A stretch of DNA of 64,000 nt from Pseudomonas viridiflava (GCF_900602065.1 NZ_UWFN01000285.1:1-64000), one strand, 5' to 3'; positions 17,057-25,439 are shown, counted from the first letter of the stretch. Translations and numbers: made by a program. The notes: a model not told the origin generated them from the sequence alone.

Positions 17057-17084
17057 TTGCCATATGCACCTATTTAGGTACACT
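17057..17084 (+). promoter_or_regulatory. higBA promoter with internal palindromic operator
   Basis: TTGCCA (17057-17062) and TACACT (17079-17084) are 16 bases apart, a good sigma-70 pair. Between them lies the 12-base inverted repeat 17068-17079 (arms ACCTA and TAGGT, centre TT), a natural site for the antitoxin. The expected start of transcription is only about 2 bases before the toxin ATG at 17093. Confidence 0.55.
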
Positions 17085-17092
17085 AGACCTTC

Positions 17093-17434
17093 ATGTCCGA
17101 AGACACGCCTGTTCTCGCCGTACGTTTTTTCTGCACAGACACTGGCAATGAGCAGGTTCGCGGGTGGCTAACAGATCTTCCACGTCATCACAAACGGCTG
17201 ATTGGCGTTGATATCAAAGCAGTCCAGATGGGCTGGCCGGTGGGAATGTCCATCGTGAGAAAACTTGAAGCGGGCCTATGGGAGGTCAGGATCGACCTAG
17301 GGGATACCATCGCTCGAGTGCTGTTTACTGTCATGGCTCGCGAAATGGTGCTGCTTCACGGTTTCGTCAAAAAGAGCCAGAAAACGCCCTTGACCGAGTT
17401 AACGACCGCACGACAACGCAAATCGCGGCTGTAA
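17093..17434 (+). CDS. RelE/HigB-type toxin (phage Gp49-like)
   Basis: 113 residues. The sequence has the features of the Gp49-like/HigB toxins: Val-Arg-Xaa-Trp-Leu near residue 22, Arg-Lys-Leu-Glu-Xaa-Gly-Leu-Trp-Glu-Val-Arg, then a strand with Arg-Val-Leu-Phe-Thr and the end segment Leu-Leu-His-Gly-Phe-Xaa-Lys-Lys-Ser-Gln-Lys-Thr-Pro. These toxins cleave mRNA on the ribosome. The antitoxin follows after 9 bases, the toxin-first order of HigBA. No ribosome site can be seen before the ATG and the mRNA may be nearly leaderless. Confidence 0.88.
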   Translation: MSEDTPVLAVRFFCTDTGNEQVRGWLTDLPRHHKRLIGVDIKAVQMGWPVGMSIVRKLEAGLWEVRIDLGDTIARVLFTVMAREMVLLHGFVKKSQKTPLTELTTARQRKSRL

Positions 17435-17443
17435 GGAGCAAAT

Positions 17444-17734
17444 ATGAACAAGCACATAGGGTCTGACTTCGACGATTTCCTCTTAGAACAGGATCTTGCC
17501 GAAGAGGTAACCGCTGCTGCGCTTAAACGAGTTATATCCTGGCAGCTTGCCGAGACAATGAAACGTCAGAAAGTAACCAAGAAAGACCTCGCCGAACGGA
17601 TGCATACCAGCAGGACAGTCGTTGACCGTGCCCTTGATGAGAGCGATTCAGGGATGACCCTGGCAACACTGGCCAGTGCGGCGCGCGCTCTGGGGCAACG
17701 AGTAGAAGTACGTTTGCTGCCCAATACCAAGTAG
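17444..17734 (+). CDS. Xre-family antitoxin (HigA-like)
   Basis: 96 residues. A helix-turn-helix of the Xre/HigA kind spans about 40-90 (Lys-Lys-Asp-Leu-Ala-Glu-Arg-Met then Ser-Arg-Thr-Val-Val-Asp-Arg-Ala-Leu-Asp). The N-terminal 35 residues are acidic and helical and probably wrap the toxin. An AAGGAG ribosome site lies 6 bases before ATG 17444, much stronger than that of the toxin, consistent with excess antitoxin. It likely represses the operon through the palindrome in the promoter at 17068-17079. Confidence 0.88.
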   Translation: MNKHIGSDFDDFLLEQDLAEEVTAAALKRVISWQLAETMKRQKVTKKDLAERMHTSRTVVDRALDESDSGMTLATLASAARALGQRVEVRLLPNTK

Positions 17735-17954
17735 CCTCCAGCTTGTGGGTGGGCAATCCACAGGTCACTTACATCGGACACAAAGACAAGCTCCCGACAT
17801 CAAGCGATACAACTGCCGCCTGTCCTACGTTACTATGTCGCGCAACGCAGGCACGCCCTGCATCTTTTGCCGATCTGTCTCATTGTGGCGTACGAATGTT
17901 CGTTATCGTTACGGCGCTGTTGCTGACGGCATTACTTTTTACGGAACAGCCCCT

Positions 17955-18500
17955 GTGACACTGGAACAGAACTACACCGCGATCCTTGGCCAACTGGGGG
18001 AAGACGTTTCCCGCGAAGGTCTGCTCGACACTCCCAAGCGCGCTGCCAAGGCGATGCAGTACCTGTGTCGCGGTTATGAACAAACTCTGGAAGAGGTCAC
18101 CAACGGTGCCCTGTTCAGCTCCGATGCCAGCGAAATGGTGATGGTCAAGGACATCGAATTGTATTCGTTGTGTGAACACCACCTGCTACCGTTCATTGGC
18201 AAGGCGCACGTTGCTTACATTCCCAATGGCAAAGTACTGGGGCTGTCCAAGGTCGCTCGCATCGTCGACATGTATGCTCGCCGCCTGCAGATCCAGGAAA
18301 ACCTCAGCCGTCAGATCGCCGAAGCGATCATGCAGGTGACCGGTGCGCTGGGTGTGGCGGTGGTGATCGAAGCCAAGCACATGTGCATGATGATGCGCGG
18401 CGTTGAAAAGCAGAACTCTTCAATGATCACCTCGGTCATGCTCGGTGAATTCCGCAATAACGCTTCAACCCGCGGCGAGTTCCTCAGCCTCATCAAGTGA
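17955..18500 (+). CDS. folE: GTP cyclohydrolase I
   Basis: 181 residues starting at GTG 17955, which fits the usual length and N terminus (Thr-Leu-Glu-Gln-Asn-Tyr); the frame is open far upstream but that part lacks family features. The enzyme makes 7,8-dihydroneopterin triphosphate from GTP for folate and related pterins. The zinc site is visible as Cys-Glu-His-His-Leu-Leu-Pro-Phe and Cys-Met-Met-Met-Arg-Gly-Val, and the Ala-Arg-Ile-Val-Asp-Met-Tyr-Ala-Arg-Arg-Leu-Gln segment is typical. It is followed by a GC-rich hairpin at 18505 and by the glutaredoxin gene. Confidence 0.96.
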   Translation: MTLEQNYTAILGQLGEDVSREGLLDTPKRAAKAMQYLCRGYEQTLEEVTNGALFSSDASEMVMVKDIELYSLCEHHLLPFIGKAHVAYIPNGKVLGLSKVARIVDMYARRLQIQENLSRQIAEAIMQVTGALGVAVVIEAKHMCMMMRGVEKQNSSMITSVMLGEFRNNASTRGEFLSLIK

Positions 18501-18504
18501 TTGA

Positions 18505-18540
18505 CGCCCTGCCCGGCTGAACATTCGCCGGGCAGGGGCG
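18505..18540 (+). terminator. GC-rich hairpin after folE
   Basis: Arms 18505-18517 and 18527-18540 pair over 13 bases with a single bulged G. No T run follows, so it may terminate poorly or protect the folE mRNA end. Confidence 0.5.
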
Positions 18541-18574
18541 ATCACTTCACGCCTGTCTTCTGCGAGGTCTTCAC

Positions 18575-18946
18575 GTGTTTATCAAGGCATTAAGGGTTGG
18601 TCTGGGCCAACTGGTCATCTTCATCGACTTCATCACCCGCCCGGCGAAGAAAAAACGCACGCCCGAGGCTCAGGCTGCCGTCGAGCAATCGGCAAAGAAC
18701 CTCAGCCTGTATCAGTTCAATGCCTGCCCGTTCTGCGTCAAGACGCGCCGCACCCTGCATAAACTCAATGTCCCGGTTGCATTGCACGACGCCAAGAACA
18801 ATGAACAGGATCGTCAGACACTGCTCAATGAAGGCGGCAAGATCAAAGTGCCCTGCCTGCGTATTGAAGAGGACGGCAAGACCACCTGGATGTACGAGTC
18901 CAAAGTGATCATCGACTATCTGAATCAGCGCTTCGCAGCCGTCTGA
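18575..18946 (+). CDS. Glutaredoxin-like protein with hydrophobic N terminus
   Basis: 123 residues. Residues 45-123 form a glutaredoxin/GST-N fold with the redox motif Cys-Pro-Phe-Cys, a Lys-Val-Pro-Cys-Leu cis-proline segment and a Trp-Met-Tyr-Glu-Ser helix start. The first 23 residues are hydrophobic and could anchor it to the membrane with the active site in the cytoplasm. It lies 75 bases after folE on the same strand and may share its transcript. Its redox partner is not evident. Confidence 0.85.
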   Translation: MFIKALRVGLGQLVIFIDFITRPAKKKRTPEAQAAVEQSAKNLSLYQFNACPFCVKTRRTLHKLNVPVALHDAKNNEQDRQTLLNEGGKIKVPCLRIEEDGKTTWMYESKVIIDYLNQRFAAV

Positions 18947-18957
18947 CTCAATGCTGA

Positions 18958-18980
18958 CTGCCCGACATCAGTTCGGGCAG
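18958..18980. terminator. Hairpin between convergent genes, spanning the lprI-like stop
   Basis: An 8-base perfect stem (18958-18965 with 18973-18980) holds the stop codon of the minus gene (18968-18970) in its loop, 11 bases after the glutaredoxin stop. No T run follows. Confidence 0.45.
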
Positions 18981-19360
18981 CCTTCCTCACGGCACGTCGA
19001 ATACGCCTTCAGCTGCTCGACCCGCACTTGAGTATGTTCGGCCAGACATTGAGACTGCTGCAGCGGCCAGATCGAGCCGGAGTCCTCAGCCTTGCCGACC
19101 TGATAAAGACAATCCGCATCACGAAAAGCGATCCATTTCTGCTGCGCGCCCTTGAGCGCCTGTTTTTTTGCCGGGCTCTGCAAATAGGCCATTTGCGCCT
19201 TGTACTGCTTGTTCAACTCAGCATCGAGCGCAGCCAGCTTTTGACCTGCACAGCGGTTCATGGCCGCCTGGTTGGCATTGCAATCTGCTGTCTGGGCAGA
19301 AGCGGAGCAGCCGATGCCCAGCGCCATAAAAGTCAAAACGGCCATCATTGAAAAGCGCAT
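18968..19360 (-). CDS. LprI/DUF1311-type secreted protein
   Basis: 130 residues with a signal peptide (first 23 residues, ending Ala-Ser-Ala-Gln). The mature part has the DUF1311 pattern: paired cysteines, an Asp-Ala-Glu-Leu-Asn-Xaa-Xaa-Tyr segment, Leu-Xaa-Xaa-Ala-Gln-Xaa-Xaa-Trp-Ile-Xaa-Phe-Arg-Asp-Ala-Asp-Cys, and a late cysteine pair. LprI of Mycobacterium inhibits lysozyme, but for most members the role is unproven. AAGGAG lies 7 bases before the ATG. It is a single gene in the periplasmic space. Confidence 0.88.
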   Translation of the reverse strand: MRFSMMAVLTFMALGIGCSASAQTADCNANQAAMNRCAGQKLAALDAELNKQYKAQMAYLQSPAKKQALKGAQQKWIAFRDADCLYQVGKAEDSGSIWPLQQSQCLAEHTQVRVEQLKAYSTCREEGCPN

Positions 19361-19481
19361 GTGGAACTCCTTTCCGAGAGTGATTGTGATGAATTGGCAA
19401 AACTGGCCCCGACCGGCGCGAAGGTTAACGGCCAGTGCCAGCCCGACCCAGCGATTTCAGCCTGCTAAAACAATCGGACAT

Positions 19482-19512
19482 AAAAAAACCGGTCATGTTG
19501 CGTGACCGGTTT
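19482..19512 (-). terminator. Rho-independent terminator of the GST gene
   Basis: A 10-base perfect stem (19486-19495 with 19503-19512) is followed on the minus strand by a run of seven T. It lies 20 bases below the GST stop at 19532. Confidence 0.88.
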
Positions 19513-19531
19513 CTTCTGGTGCCACTGACGA

Positions 19532-20134
19532 TCAATCCAGCATGCCGACATAGCCGGGCTGCGCCTTCACTCGCTCCAGCCACTGCACGATGCCTGGGTA
19601 AGGCGTCAGATCGAAGCCGCCCTGATGGGCAACATGGGTGTAGGCGTACAGCGCGATATCGGCGATGGAGAAGGTCTCCCCCACCAGAAACGGCGTGCGC
19701 TTCAGTTGCTGCTCCATCACCGCCAAGGCGCGGTAACCGGCCTTGTGCAGCGAGCGATACTCTTCAAGCCGCTCTTCAGGCAAGCCCAGATAAAACTGGA
19801 TAAAGCGTGCTACGGCAATACTCGGCTCATGGCTGTATTGCTCGAAGAACTGCCATTGCAACACCTGCGTACGCAACCGCGGCTCACCCGGCAGGTACTG
19901 GCTACCATCGGCCAGGAAATTGAGAATCGCATTGGACTCCCACAGGCAAGTCCCGTCCTCGAGTTCTAGCACAGGGATCTTGCCGTTGGGGTTCTTTTCC
20001 AGAAACGCGGCGGTCTGGGTTTCACCGTTGAGAATGTCCACCGGCACCCAGTGGTATTCAACACCCAACAGGCTAAGCATCAGCTTGATCTTGTAGCAGT
20101 TGCCCGAATTGTAATCGCCGTAAACCTTATACAT
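19532..20134 (-). CDS. Glutathione S-transferase
   Basis: 200 residues. ATG 20134 is chosen because AAGGAG lies 6 bases before it; the frame extends 5 codons further. The N-terminal thioredoxin-like domain (1-78) has Ser-Gly-Asn-Cys-Tyr-Lys in the active-site loop, the Gly-Lys-Ile-Pro-Val-Leu cis-proline turn and the Glu-Ser-Asn-Ala-Ile glutathione motif. The C-terminal helical domain has the Ser-Ile-Ala-Asp-Ile-Ala-Leu-Tyr-Ala-Tyr N-cap. Substrate unknown. It is 36 bases below the aminotransferase stop and may be read from that transcript. Confidence 0.92.
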   Translation of the reverse strand: MYKVYGDYNSGNCYKIKLMLSLLGVEYHWVPVDILNGETQTAAFLEKNPNGKIPVLELEDGTCLWESNAILNFLADGSQYLPGEPRLRTQVLQWQFFEQYSHEPSIAVARFIQFYLGLPEERLEEYRSLHKAGYRALAVMEQQLKRTPFLVGETFSIADIALYAYTHVAHQGGFDLTPYPGIVQWLERVKAQPGYVGMLD

Positions 20135-20170
20135 ACCCTTCTCCTTCAATGCTTCGCCTGGTCCACGCCA

Positions 20171-21337
20171 TTACGCGACTTGCTCTAAACGGGCCTGACG
20201 CACGACCGCTGCCAATCTTTTCAGGCCTTCGTCCAGACGGGCCGGATCAATATGACTGAAGTTCAGCCTCAGGTAGCCAAGGTTGGCATCCGGATCAGCA
20301 AAAAAAGGCTCCCCCGGCATGAACGCCACATCCTGCTTCAGCGCTTCGTCGAGCAAGCTCCGTGTGTCCATTGGCTGCTTGAGCGTAAGCCAGAAAAACA
20401 GACCACCTTGCGGACGGTTCCAGTCAGCTATATCGGCAAAATGTCGTTTCAGTGCAGCCTCAAATGCATCCCGACGCTGACGGTAGAAGCTCTGCAACTC
20501 AGACAAGTGCTCACGGTAGTGCTCGGTGCCAATCCATTGCAGCGCCTGCCACTGGCCCAACCGGTTAGTGTGCAAATCCGCCGACTGCTTCAAACGCAGT
20601 AGATGCGGGAACAGATCCGGGCTAGCGATCAAGTAACCGACCCTCAGACCCGGCAGCAGCGTTTTCGACACGGTGCCGGTGTAGATCCAACTGGCCTTTT
20701 GCAAACGGCTGGCGATAGGTCTGGCACTGCCCCCATCAAAAGTGAGGTCACGATAGGGTTCGTCTTCGATCAGGGTCACGCCAAACTCATCGAGCAAGGC
20801 CGCGACCGCCTCACGACTGGCTTCGCTGTAACGCACTGCGGACGGGTTCTGGAAGGTCGGAATCAAGTAAGCGAACGCAGGGTTGTGCTGCTCCAGTTGC
20901 TGTCGCAAGGCAGGTAAATCAGGGCCGTCGGCCTGTAGCGGGACGGTCAGGCAGTCAGCACCAAACAACTGGAATATTTGCAGCGCCGCGAGATAAGTCG
21001 GCGCCTCAAGCACGATCTGCGTGCCTTTATCGATGTACAGCTTGGCGGCCAGATCCAGTGTCTGCTGCGAACCGCTAACAATCAGCACCTGGCTGGCATC
21101 GCACTGCAGACCAATCGCCCGCGCCTCAGCAGCCAAGGCCTCGCGCAATCCGGGCTCGCCCTCACTCATGCCGTATTGGCCGAGCGCAACAGGCATGTCC
21201 GCCCACTCCACCCGAGGCAGCATCGCTTCGGCAGGCAGGCCACCCGCGAAGGACATCACTTCCGGACGCTGCGCTGCGGCGAGGATTTCACGAATCAGAG
21301 AACTTTTAAGCCGGGACACGCGTTCGGAGAAAGCCAT
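20171..21337 (-). CDS. PLP-dependent aminotransferase, fold type I (2-aminoadipate type)
   Basis: 388 residues, starting at ATG 21337; the frame runs to a TTG at 21376 without family features. The class I/II aminotransferase fold is clear: Phe-Ala-Gly-Gly-Leu-Pro-Ala near residue 33, Pro-Thr-Phe-Gln-Asn-Pro-Ser, Glu-Asp-Glu-Pro-Tyr-Arg, and the PLP lysine in Thr-Val-Ser-Lys-Thr-Leu-Leu-Pro-Gly-Leu-Arg. This is the LysN/aromatic-aminotransferase branch that resembles the catalytic part of MocR proteins but lacks the helix-turn-helix. It is divergent from a MarR gene that could control it. Amino donor unknown. Confidence 0.9.
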   Translation of the reverse strand: MAFSERVSRLKSSLIREILAAAQRPEVMSFAGGLPAEAMLPRVEWADMPVALGQYGMSEGEPGLREALAAEARAIGLQCDASQVLIVSGSQQTLDLAAKLYIDKGTQIVLEAPTYLAALQIFQLFGADCLTVPLQADGPDLPALRQQLEQHNPAFAYLIPTFQNPSAVRYSEASREAVAALLDEFGVTLIEDEPYRDLTFDGGSARPIASRLQKASWIYTGTVSKTLLPGLRVGYLIASPDLFPHLLRLKQSADLHTNRLGQWQALQWIGTEHYREHLSELQSFYRQRRDAFEAALKRHFADIADWNRPQGGLFFWLTLKQPMDTRSLLDEALKQDVAFMPGEPFFADPDANLGYLRLNFSHIDPARLDEGLKRLAAVVRQARLEQVA

Positions 21338-21371
21338 TGAGATCACCGCTAGCCGAAGTAATTGGAAATAA

Positions 21372-21386
21372 GTCAAACTGGTTGAC
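21372..21386. promoter_or_regulatory. Inverted repeat between aminotransferase and MarR genes
   Basis: GTCAA (21372-21376) and TTGAC (21382-21386) are symmetric about 5 bases. The right arm is part of a possible -35 box (TTGACC) for the marR gene, with TAGATA at 21407-21412 as a loose -10. A MarR operator is plausible. Confidence 0.35.
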
Positions 21387-21419
21387 CGAAATTACGACGC
21401 CGGACCTAGATACGTCAAT

Positions 21420-21890
21420 ATGCTTGACCTTAAAAATTCTGCATCTCAGCAAGTCGCCATGGAAGCTTTCTTCTTCGGCTACCAGGCATTCACGGCCAAA
21501 GCCGACGAAATGCTTGCCCGACGAGGCTTCAGCCGCGTGCATCAGCGCATCGTCTTTTTCATTGCCCGCTACCCCGGCTTGAGCGTGAAAGAGCTGCTCA
21601 GTGTGCTTGGCGTGAGCAAGCAAGCGCTGAATGCACCGCTGCGCCAACTGATCGCTATGGAACTGGTACACAGCACCGCCCCGGACAGCGACAAGCGCAA
21701 GCGTTTACTCGGCCTGACCGACGAAGGCGTGAAGTTCGAACAGGCATTGCGCCGCGAACAGGTGAAGCTGTTGCAGCGCGTGTTTGCCGAGGCGGGTCGC
21801 GAGGCGGTCGACGGTTGGCTGCAAGTCAACGAGGCGCTGGGCAAGACGTTGCAGAGCGGCGCACGGCCTGTTTCTCGTGAGGATGATTGA
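21420..21890 (+). CDS. MarR family transcriptional regulator
   Basis: 156 residues. The winged helix-turn-helix spans about 40-110: Leu-Ser-Val-Lys-Glu-Leu-Leu-Ser-Val-Leu-Gly-Val-Ser-Lys-Gln-Ala-Leu-Asn as the recognition part, followed by the wing with Asp-Ser-Asp-Lys-Arg-Lys-Arg. The Asp-Lys-Arg wing is typical of MarR proteins. Helices at both ends would form the dimer. It is divergent from the aminotransferase with 82 bases between starts; those bases contain an inverted repeat at 21372. Ligand unknown. Confidence 0.88.
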   Translation: MLDLKNSASQQVAMEAFFFGYQAFTAKADEMLARRGFSRVHQRIVFFIARYPGLSVKELLSVLGVSKQALNAPLRQLIAMELVHSTAPDSDKRKRLLGLTDEGVKFEQALRREQVKLLQRVFAEAGREAVDGWLQVNEALGKTLQSGARPVSREDD

Positions 21891-21903
21891 AAATCCAGCA
21901 CCG

Positions 21904-21999
21904 GACCTGTAGGCCTCGTTTTTAGCCGAAAGAGGCCGGTCCATTCGCAGATAATCCTTCGCCAGAAGTATTGCCCTCCCGGCTAAAGCCGGTCCTGCG
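21904..21999. repeat. Compound palindromic element, possibly REP-like
   Basis: Two hairpins (21912-21937 with arms GGCCTC/GAGGCC, and 21979-21992 with arms CCGGCT/AGCCGG) lie in the 251-base gap between the marR stop and benE. The second matches the short GGCTAAAGCC palindromes common in Pseudomonas intergenic DNA. It probably also serves as terminator for marR. Confidence 0.45.
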
Positions 22000-22141
22000 G
22001 GTTCTCTGTTGCTGAGCTGAACGATCGCCCTGAGTACATCGTAACTGTACTCACGTTTACGAATGCCGCTGTATCGCAACACTCTGATAGCACTACGTTT
22101 ACGCTTGCTGCCTGCCGTTGCACACGCTCAAGGATGGATCG

Positions 22142-23335
22142 ATGAACGCTTCAAACCCCACTCGTCTGCGCCCTCTCGCCGATACGTCGCCCGCCGCCAT
22201 CGTCGCAGGCTTCATTGCCATGATGACGGGCTGCACCAGTTCGCTGGTGCTGATGTTCCAGGCTGGCCAGGCCGCGGGGCTCACCAGTGGGCAAATTTCT
22301 TCGTGGATCTGGGCATTGTTCATGGGCATGGCCGTGTGCAGCATCGGCCTGTCCTTACGCTACAGAACACCCATCACCGTGGCATGGTCGACCCCCGGCG
22401 CAGCGCTGCTGATTACCAGCCTGGGCGGCGTGGCGTATCCCGAAGCGATCGGCGCCTTCATTACCTGCGCAGTTTTGGTGATCATCTGCGGCGTGACCGG
22501 CAGCTTTGACCGGTTGGTAAAAAAGCTTCCGGCATCCCTTGCAGCGGCTTTACTGGCAGGCATCCTGTTCAAGATTGGCAGTGAAATCTTCGTCGCCGCC
22601 CAACACCGCACCGCGCTGGTACTGGGCATGTTCTTTACCTATTTGCTGATCAAGCGGGTCTCCCCACGCTACGCAGTGCTGGCCGCTCTGCTGGTGGGTA
22701 CGGCACTGTCCGGATGGCTCGGCTTACTGGATTTCAGCGGGTTCAAACTTGAAGTGGCGATGCCCGTCTGGACCACGCCAGAGTTTTCCCTGGCGGCGAC
22801 CGTCAGCATTGGTATTCCGCTGTTTGTGGTCGCCATGACTTCACAGAATATGCCGGGCGTCGCAGTGTTACGCGCGGATGGTTATCACGTGCCGGCCTCG
22901 CCGCTGATTTCAGCAACCGGCATCGCCTCACTGGTCCTGGCACCGTTCGGCTCCCACGGGATAAACCTCGCCGCTATAAGTGCAGCTATTTGTACCGGAG
23001 CCCATGCTCATGAAGATCGTGACAAGCGTTACACGGCTGCAGTCTGGTGCGGAGTGTTCTACGCCATTGCAGGGATCTATGGCGCAGCGTTAGCCGCGCT
23101 GTTTGCCTCGTTTCCCAAGGAGCTGGTGTTGTCGATTGCCGCCCTTGCGCTGTTCGGCTCGATCATCAATGGCCTGACAGTCGCCATGAACGAACCCAAA
23201 GAGCGCGAAGCGGCACTGATCACCTTCATGGTGACCGCCTCGGGACTGACCCTGCTCTCCATTGGCTCTGCGTTCTGGGGGATTGTGGCGGGGGTTCTGA
23301 CGTTGGTGATCCTGAATGGGCGTTCACGCCGGTAG
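22142..23335 (+). CDS. BenE family benzoate/aromatic acid transporter
   Basis: 397 residues with about 12 hydrophobic segments and no signal peptide. ATG 22142 has AAGGA 8 bases upstream. The conserved N-terminal segment (Val-Ala-Gly-Phe-Ile-Ala-Met-Met-Thr-Gly-Cys-Thr-Ser), the Trp-Ser-Thr-Pro-Gly-Ala-Ala-Leu-Leu segment, and Ser-Gln-Asn-Met-Pro-Gly-Val-Ala-Val-Leu are those of BenE proton symporters. No aromatic degradation genes lie near it, so the real substrate is open. A REP pair follows the stop. Confidence 0.9.
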   Translation: MNASNPTRLRPLADTSPAAIVAGFIAMMTGCTSSLVLMFQAGQAAGLTSGQISSWIWALFMGMAVCSIGLSLRYRTPITVAWSTPGAALLITSLGGVAYPEAIGAFITCAVLVIICGVTGSFDRLVKKLPASLAAALLAGILFKIGSEIFVAAQHRTALVLGMFFTYLLIKRVSPRYAVLAALLVGTALSGWLGLLDFSGFKLEVAMPVWTTPEFSLAATVSIGIPLFVVAMTSQNMPGVAVLRADGYHVPASPLISATGIASLVLAPFGSHGINLAAISAAICTGAHAHEDRDKRYTAAVWCGVFYAIAGIYGAALAALFASFPKELVLSIAALALFGSIINGLTVAMNEPKEREAALITFMVTASGLTLLSIGSAFWGIVAGVLTLVILNGRSRR

Positions 23336-23371
23336 AGGCAGGTAGAAGCCGGTCGCTTCGAATACATGCGA

Positions 23372-23448
23372 CCTGTAGGAGCTGCCGAAGGCTGCGATGG
23401 CGCTGCATCAGCGCTAAGTGCTTCGCAGCCTTCGGCAGCTCCTACAGG
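23372..23448. repeat. REP pair, GTAGGAGCTGCCGAAGGCTG family (copy 1)
   Basis: Two 26-base arms (23372-23397 and 23423-23448) are exact inverted copies, with a spacer of 25 bases holding a smaller palindrome. It lies 36 bases after benE and before the convergent chemoreceptor stop, so it probably terminates both. Confidence 0.9.
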
Positions 23449-23468
23449 CCCGCAAAAACTCAGTCACC

Positions 23469-25439
23469 CTACAACCTGAAATGCCCAACCATCCCTTTCA
23501 GTTCGGTTCCCAGCGAGGCCAGCTCGACACTCGACGTCGCATTGCCTTGCATGGCCAAGGCAGACTGATCAGCGCTCGCGCGAATGCTGGTGACGCTGCG
23601 GTTGATCTCTTCAGCCACTGAAGTCTGCTCTTGTGCCGCGGCTGCGATTTGCTGGTTCATTTGCTGAATCATCGACACTGCCGACGCAATGCTGCCCAGT
23701 GCACTTTCGGTTTGCAGCACATCGCTGACCGCAAGTTTGACCAGCTCACCGCTGCTCTGGATCTGTGCCACAGAAGTGGACGCACCACTGAGAAGGCTGC
23801 TGACTAGGCGTTCGATTTCTTCAGTGGACTGCTGAGTACGCTTGGCCAGCGCCCGCACTTCATCGGCAACGACTGCAAAACCCCTTCCCTGCTCACCCGC
23901 GCGCGCAGCTTCAATGGCGGCGTTGAGCGCTAAAAGATTGGTCTGCTCGGCTACGCTTTTGATCACCCCCAACACAGTGCCGATGTTCTGGATTTCGGCG
24001 CTCAGCTTTTCGATACTGCTGCTCGCTGATGCCGCCGAACTAGCCAGTTGCTCGATACGCTGCAGGCTCTGGCGTACCACGGTCTGACCGCTGTTAACTT
24101 TATCGTCGGCGCTCTGTGCAGCAAACGCCGCTTCCTCGGCGTTGCGAGCGACATCATGCACCGTTGCCGTCATCTGGTTCATGGCGGTCGCAACCTGGTC
24201 GGTTTCCTCCTGCTGACTACTGACTTCGCGATGGGTCTGCTCGGTCACGGCCGAAAGAGCGTTCGCCGAACCGGCCAGTTGATCGATGCCTGCTTGCAGC
24301 CCCCGGACAATGCCGCTCAACCCGGCGCCCATCTGCTGCATGGCGAGCATCAATTGGCCGATTTCATCCCGACGTTGTACATCAACGCTACCGCTCAGAT
24401 CACCCGCAGCAATGCGCTGCGCAATGGCAATCACACTGCGCAACGGCCGAACAATCAGGCGGGTGATCAACAGCGACGCAATGACTCCCACCAACAAAGC
24501 TACTACCGAGGAACCAATAATCTGCAGGGTGTTGATGCCAAGCTGAGTCTGCATGAACTCATCTTCGGCAGCGTAGGCCTGTTTGACCTGCTCGACGACC
24601 TGCCTTGCATTGGCTGCCAACTGCAGCGAGACCTGCGCCTCGCTGGCAAGCAGACCGGTGTACTCGTTGAGCTTTTCAGTGAAGTTGACGATATGCGTGC
24701 TGACCTCGCCCAGCACCGTCAGGTACCCCTCATCCTTGACCACCCCTTTGAGTTCTTCAGCCAACGCCTTGGCCTCATCGGCCTGTTCGATCCGGCCGGT
24801 TTTAATCTCGTCACCCGAGCCTGTCTTGCGACTTTTGTCGAGGCGCACGCGAGCCTCGTCCATGGCCTGCATCATCAATCTGGAGACCTGACTGACCTGA
24901 TTGGCCTGCTCAATGAACTCCGAGCCCTGCTCGCCCTTCGAGTCCTTGAGTCCATAGGCGCCGTCATCTGCCAGCCCGGCCTGCAAGACGTCCAGATTGT
25001 TGGCAACACTTGAGACTGACCAACTGGCCATTTCCAGAGCAATATCCTTGCTCTGGCTAATATCGACGAATTGATCGAAGGACTTGCGATAAGCAACCAG
25101 CGTCTGCTGGACCTCGGTCATGCGCGACTCGCTGGCGGGGGACTGGCTTTTCAGTTGTTCAGCCAGTGCATTCAACTCATCGACGCCAGTGTGCAGTTGC
25201 TCAACCAACTTAGGGTCGCTACGCAGAGCGTATTCCTGCTCAAGCAATCGAACCCTGAGCAGCCCGCTGTTCAGGGATGACATCTGCTTCAACCCATCGA
25301 AGTGCACGCTGATACTTTTAAGCGACCAGACACCAATGGCCGCCACCAACGCAGTCAGGAGCAAAACCAGCGTAAAACCAACGCCCAGTTTTTTTGCCAT
25401 GCCGAGGTTGGCTACGCGAGCTTGCACGGCCGAAATCAT
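23469..25439 (-). CDS. Methyl-accepting chemotaxis protein with helical periplasmic domain (HBM type)
   Basis: 656 residues. Start 25439 is chosen because GGAG lies 9 bases before it; two further in-frame ATGs lie just upstream. Order: short cytoplasmic tail, membrane helix (about 18-38), a large all-helical periplasmic domain of about 250 residues, second membrane helix (near 305-328), HAMP, then the signalling region with the family hairpin Glu-Gln-Thr-Asn-Leu-Leu-Ala-Leu-Asn-Ala-Ala-Ile-Glu-Ala-Ala-Arg. The long helical ligand domain resembles the bimodular HBM domain of McpS, which binds organic acids; the ligand here is not known. The last 5 residues lack a CheR pentapeptide. Confidence 0.9.
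   Translation of the reverse strand: MISAVQARVANLGMAKKLGVGFTLVLLLTALVAAIGVWSLKSISVHFDGLKQMSSLNSGLLRVRLLEQEYALRSDPKLVEQLHTGVDELNALAEQLKSQSPASESRMTEVQQTLVAYRKSFDQFVDISQSKDIALEMASWSVSSVANNLDVLQAGLADDGAYGLKDSKGEQGSEFIEQANQVSQVSRLMMQAMDEARVRLDKSRKTGSGDEIKTGRIEQADEAKALAEELKGVVKDEGYLTVLGEVSTHIVNFTEKLNEYTGLLASEAQVSLQLAANARQVVEQVKQAYAAEDEFMQTQLGINTLQIIGSSVVALLVGVIASLLITRLIVRPLRSVIAIAQRIAAGDLSGSVDVQRRDEIGQLMLAMQQMGAGLSGIVRGLQAGIDQLAGSANALSAVTEQTHREVSSQQEETDQVATAMNQMTATVHDVARNAEEAAFAAQSADDKVNSGQTVVRQSLQRIEQLASSAASASSSIEKLSAEIQNIGTVLGVIKSVAEQTNLLALNAAIEAARAGEQGRGFAVVADEVRALAKRTQQSTEEIERLVSSLLSGASTSVAQIQSSGELVKLAVSDVLQTESALGSIASAVSMIQQMNQQIAAAAQEQTSVAEEINRSVTSIRASADQSALAMQGNATSSVELASLGTELKGMVGHFRL

Noticed and set aside
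17745..17954. N-terminal extension of folE to an upstream ATG
   Set aside because: The 70 extra residues have no family counterpart; GTG 17955 gives the normal 181-residue enzyme.
21979..21992. tRNA-like stem
   Set aside because: The short CCGGCT/AGCCGG hairpin has only 2 unpaired bases and no cloverleaf around it.
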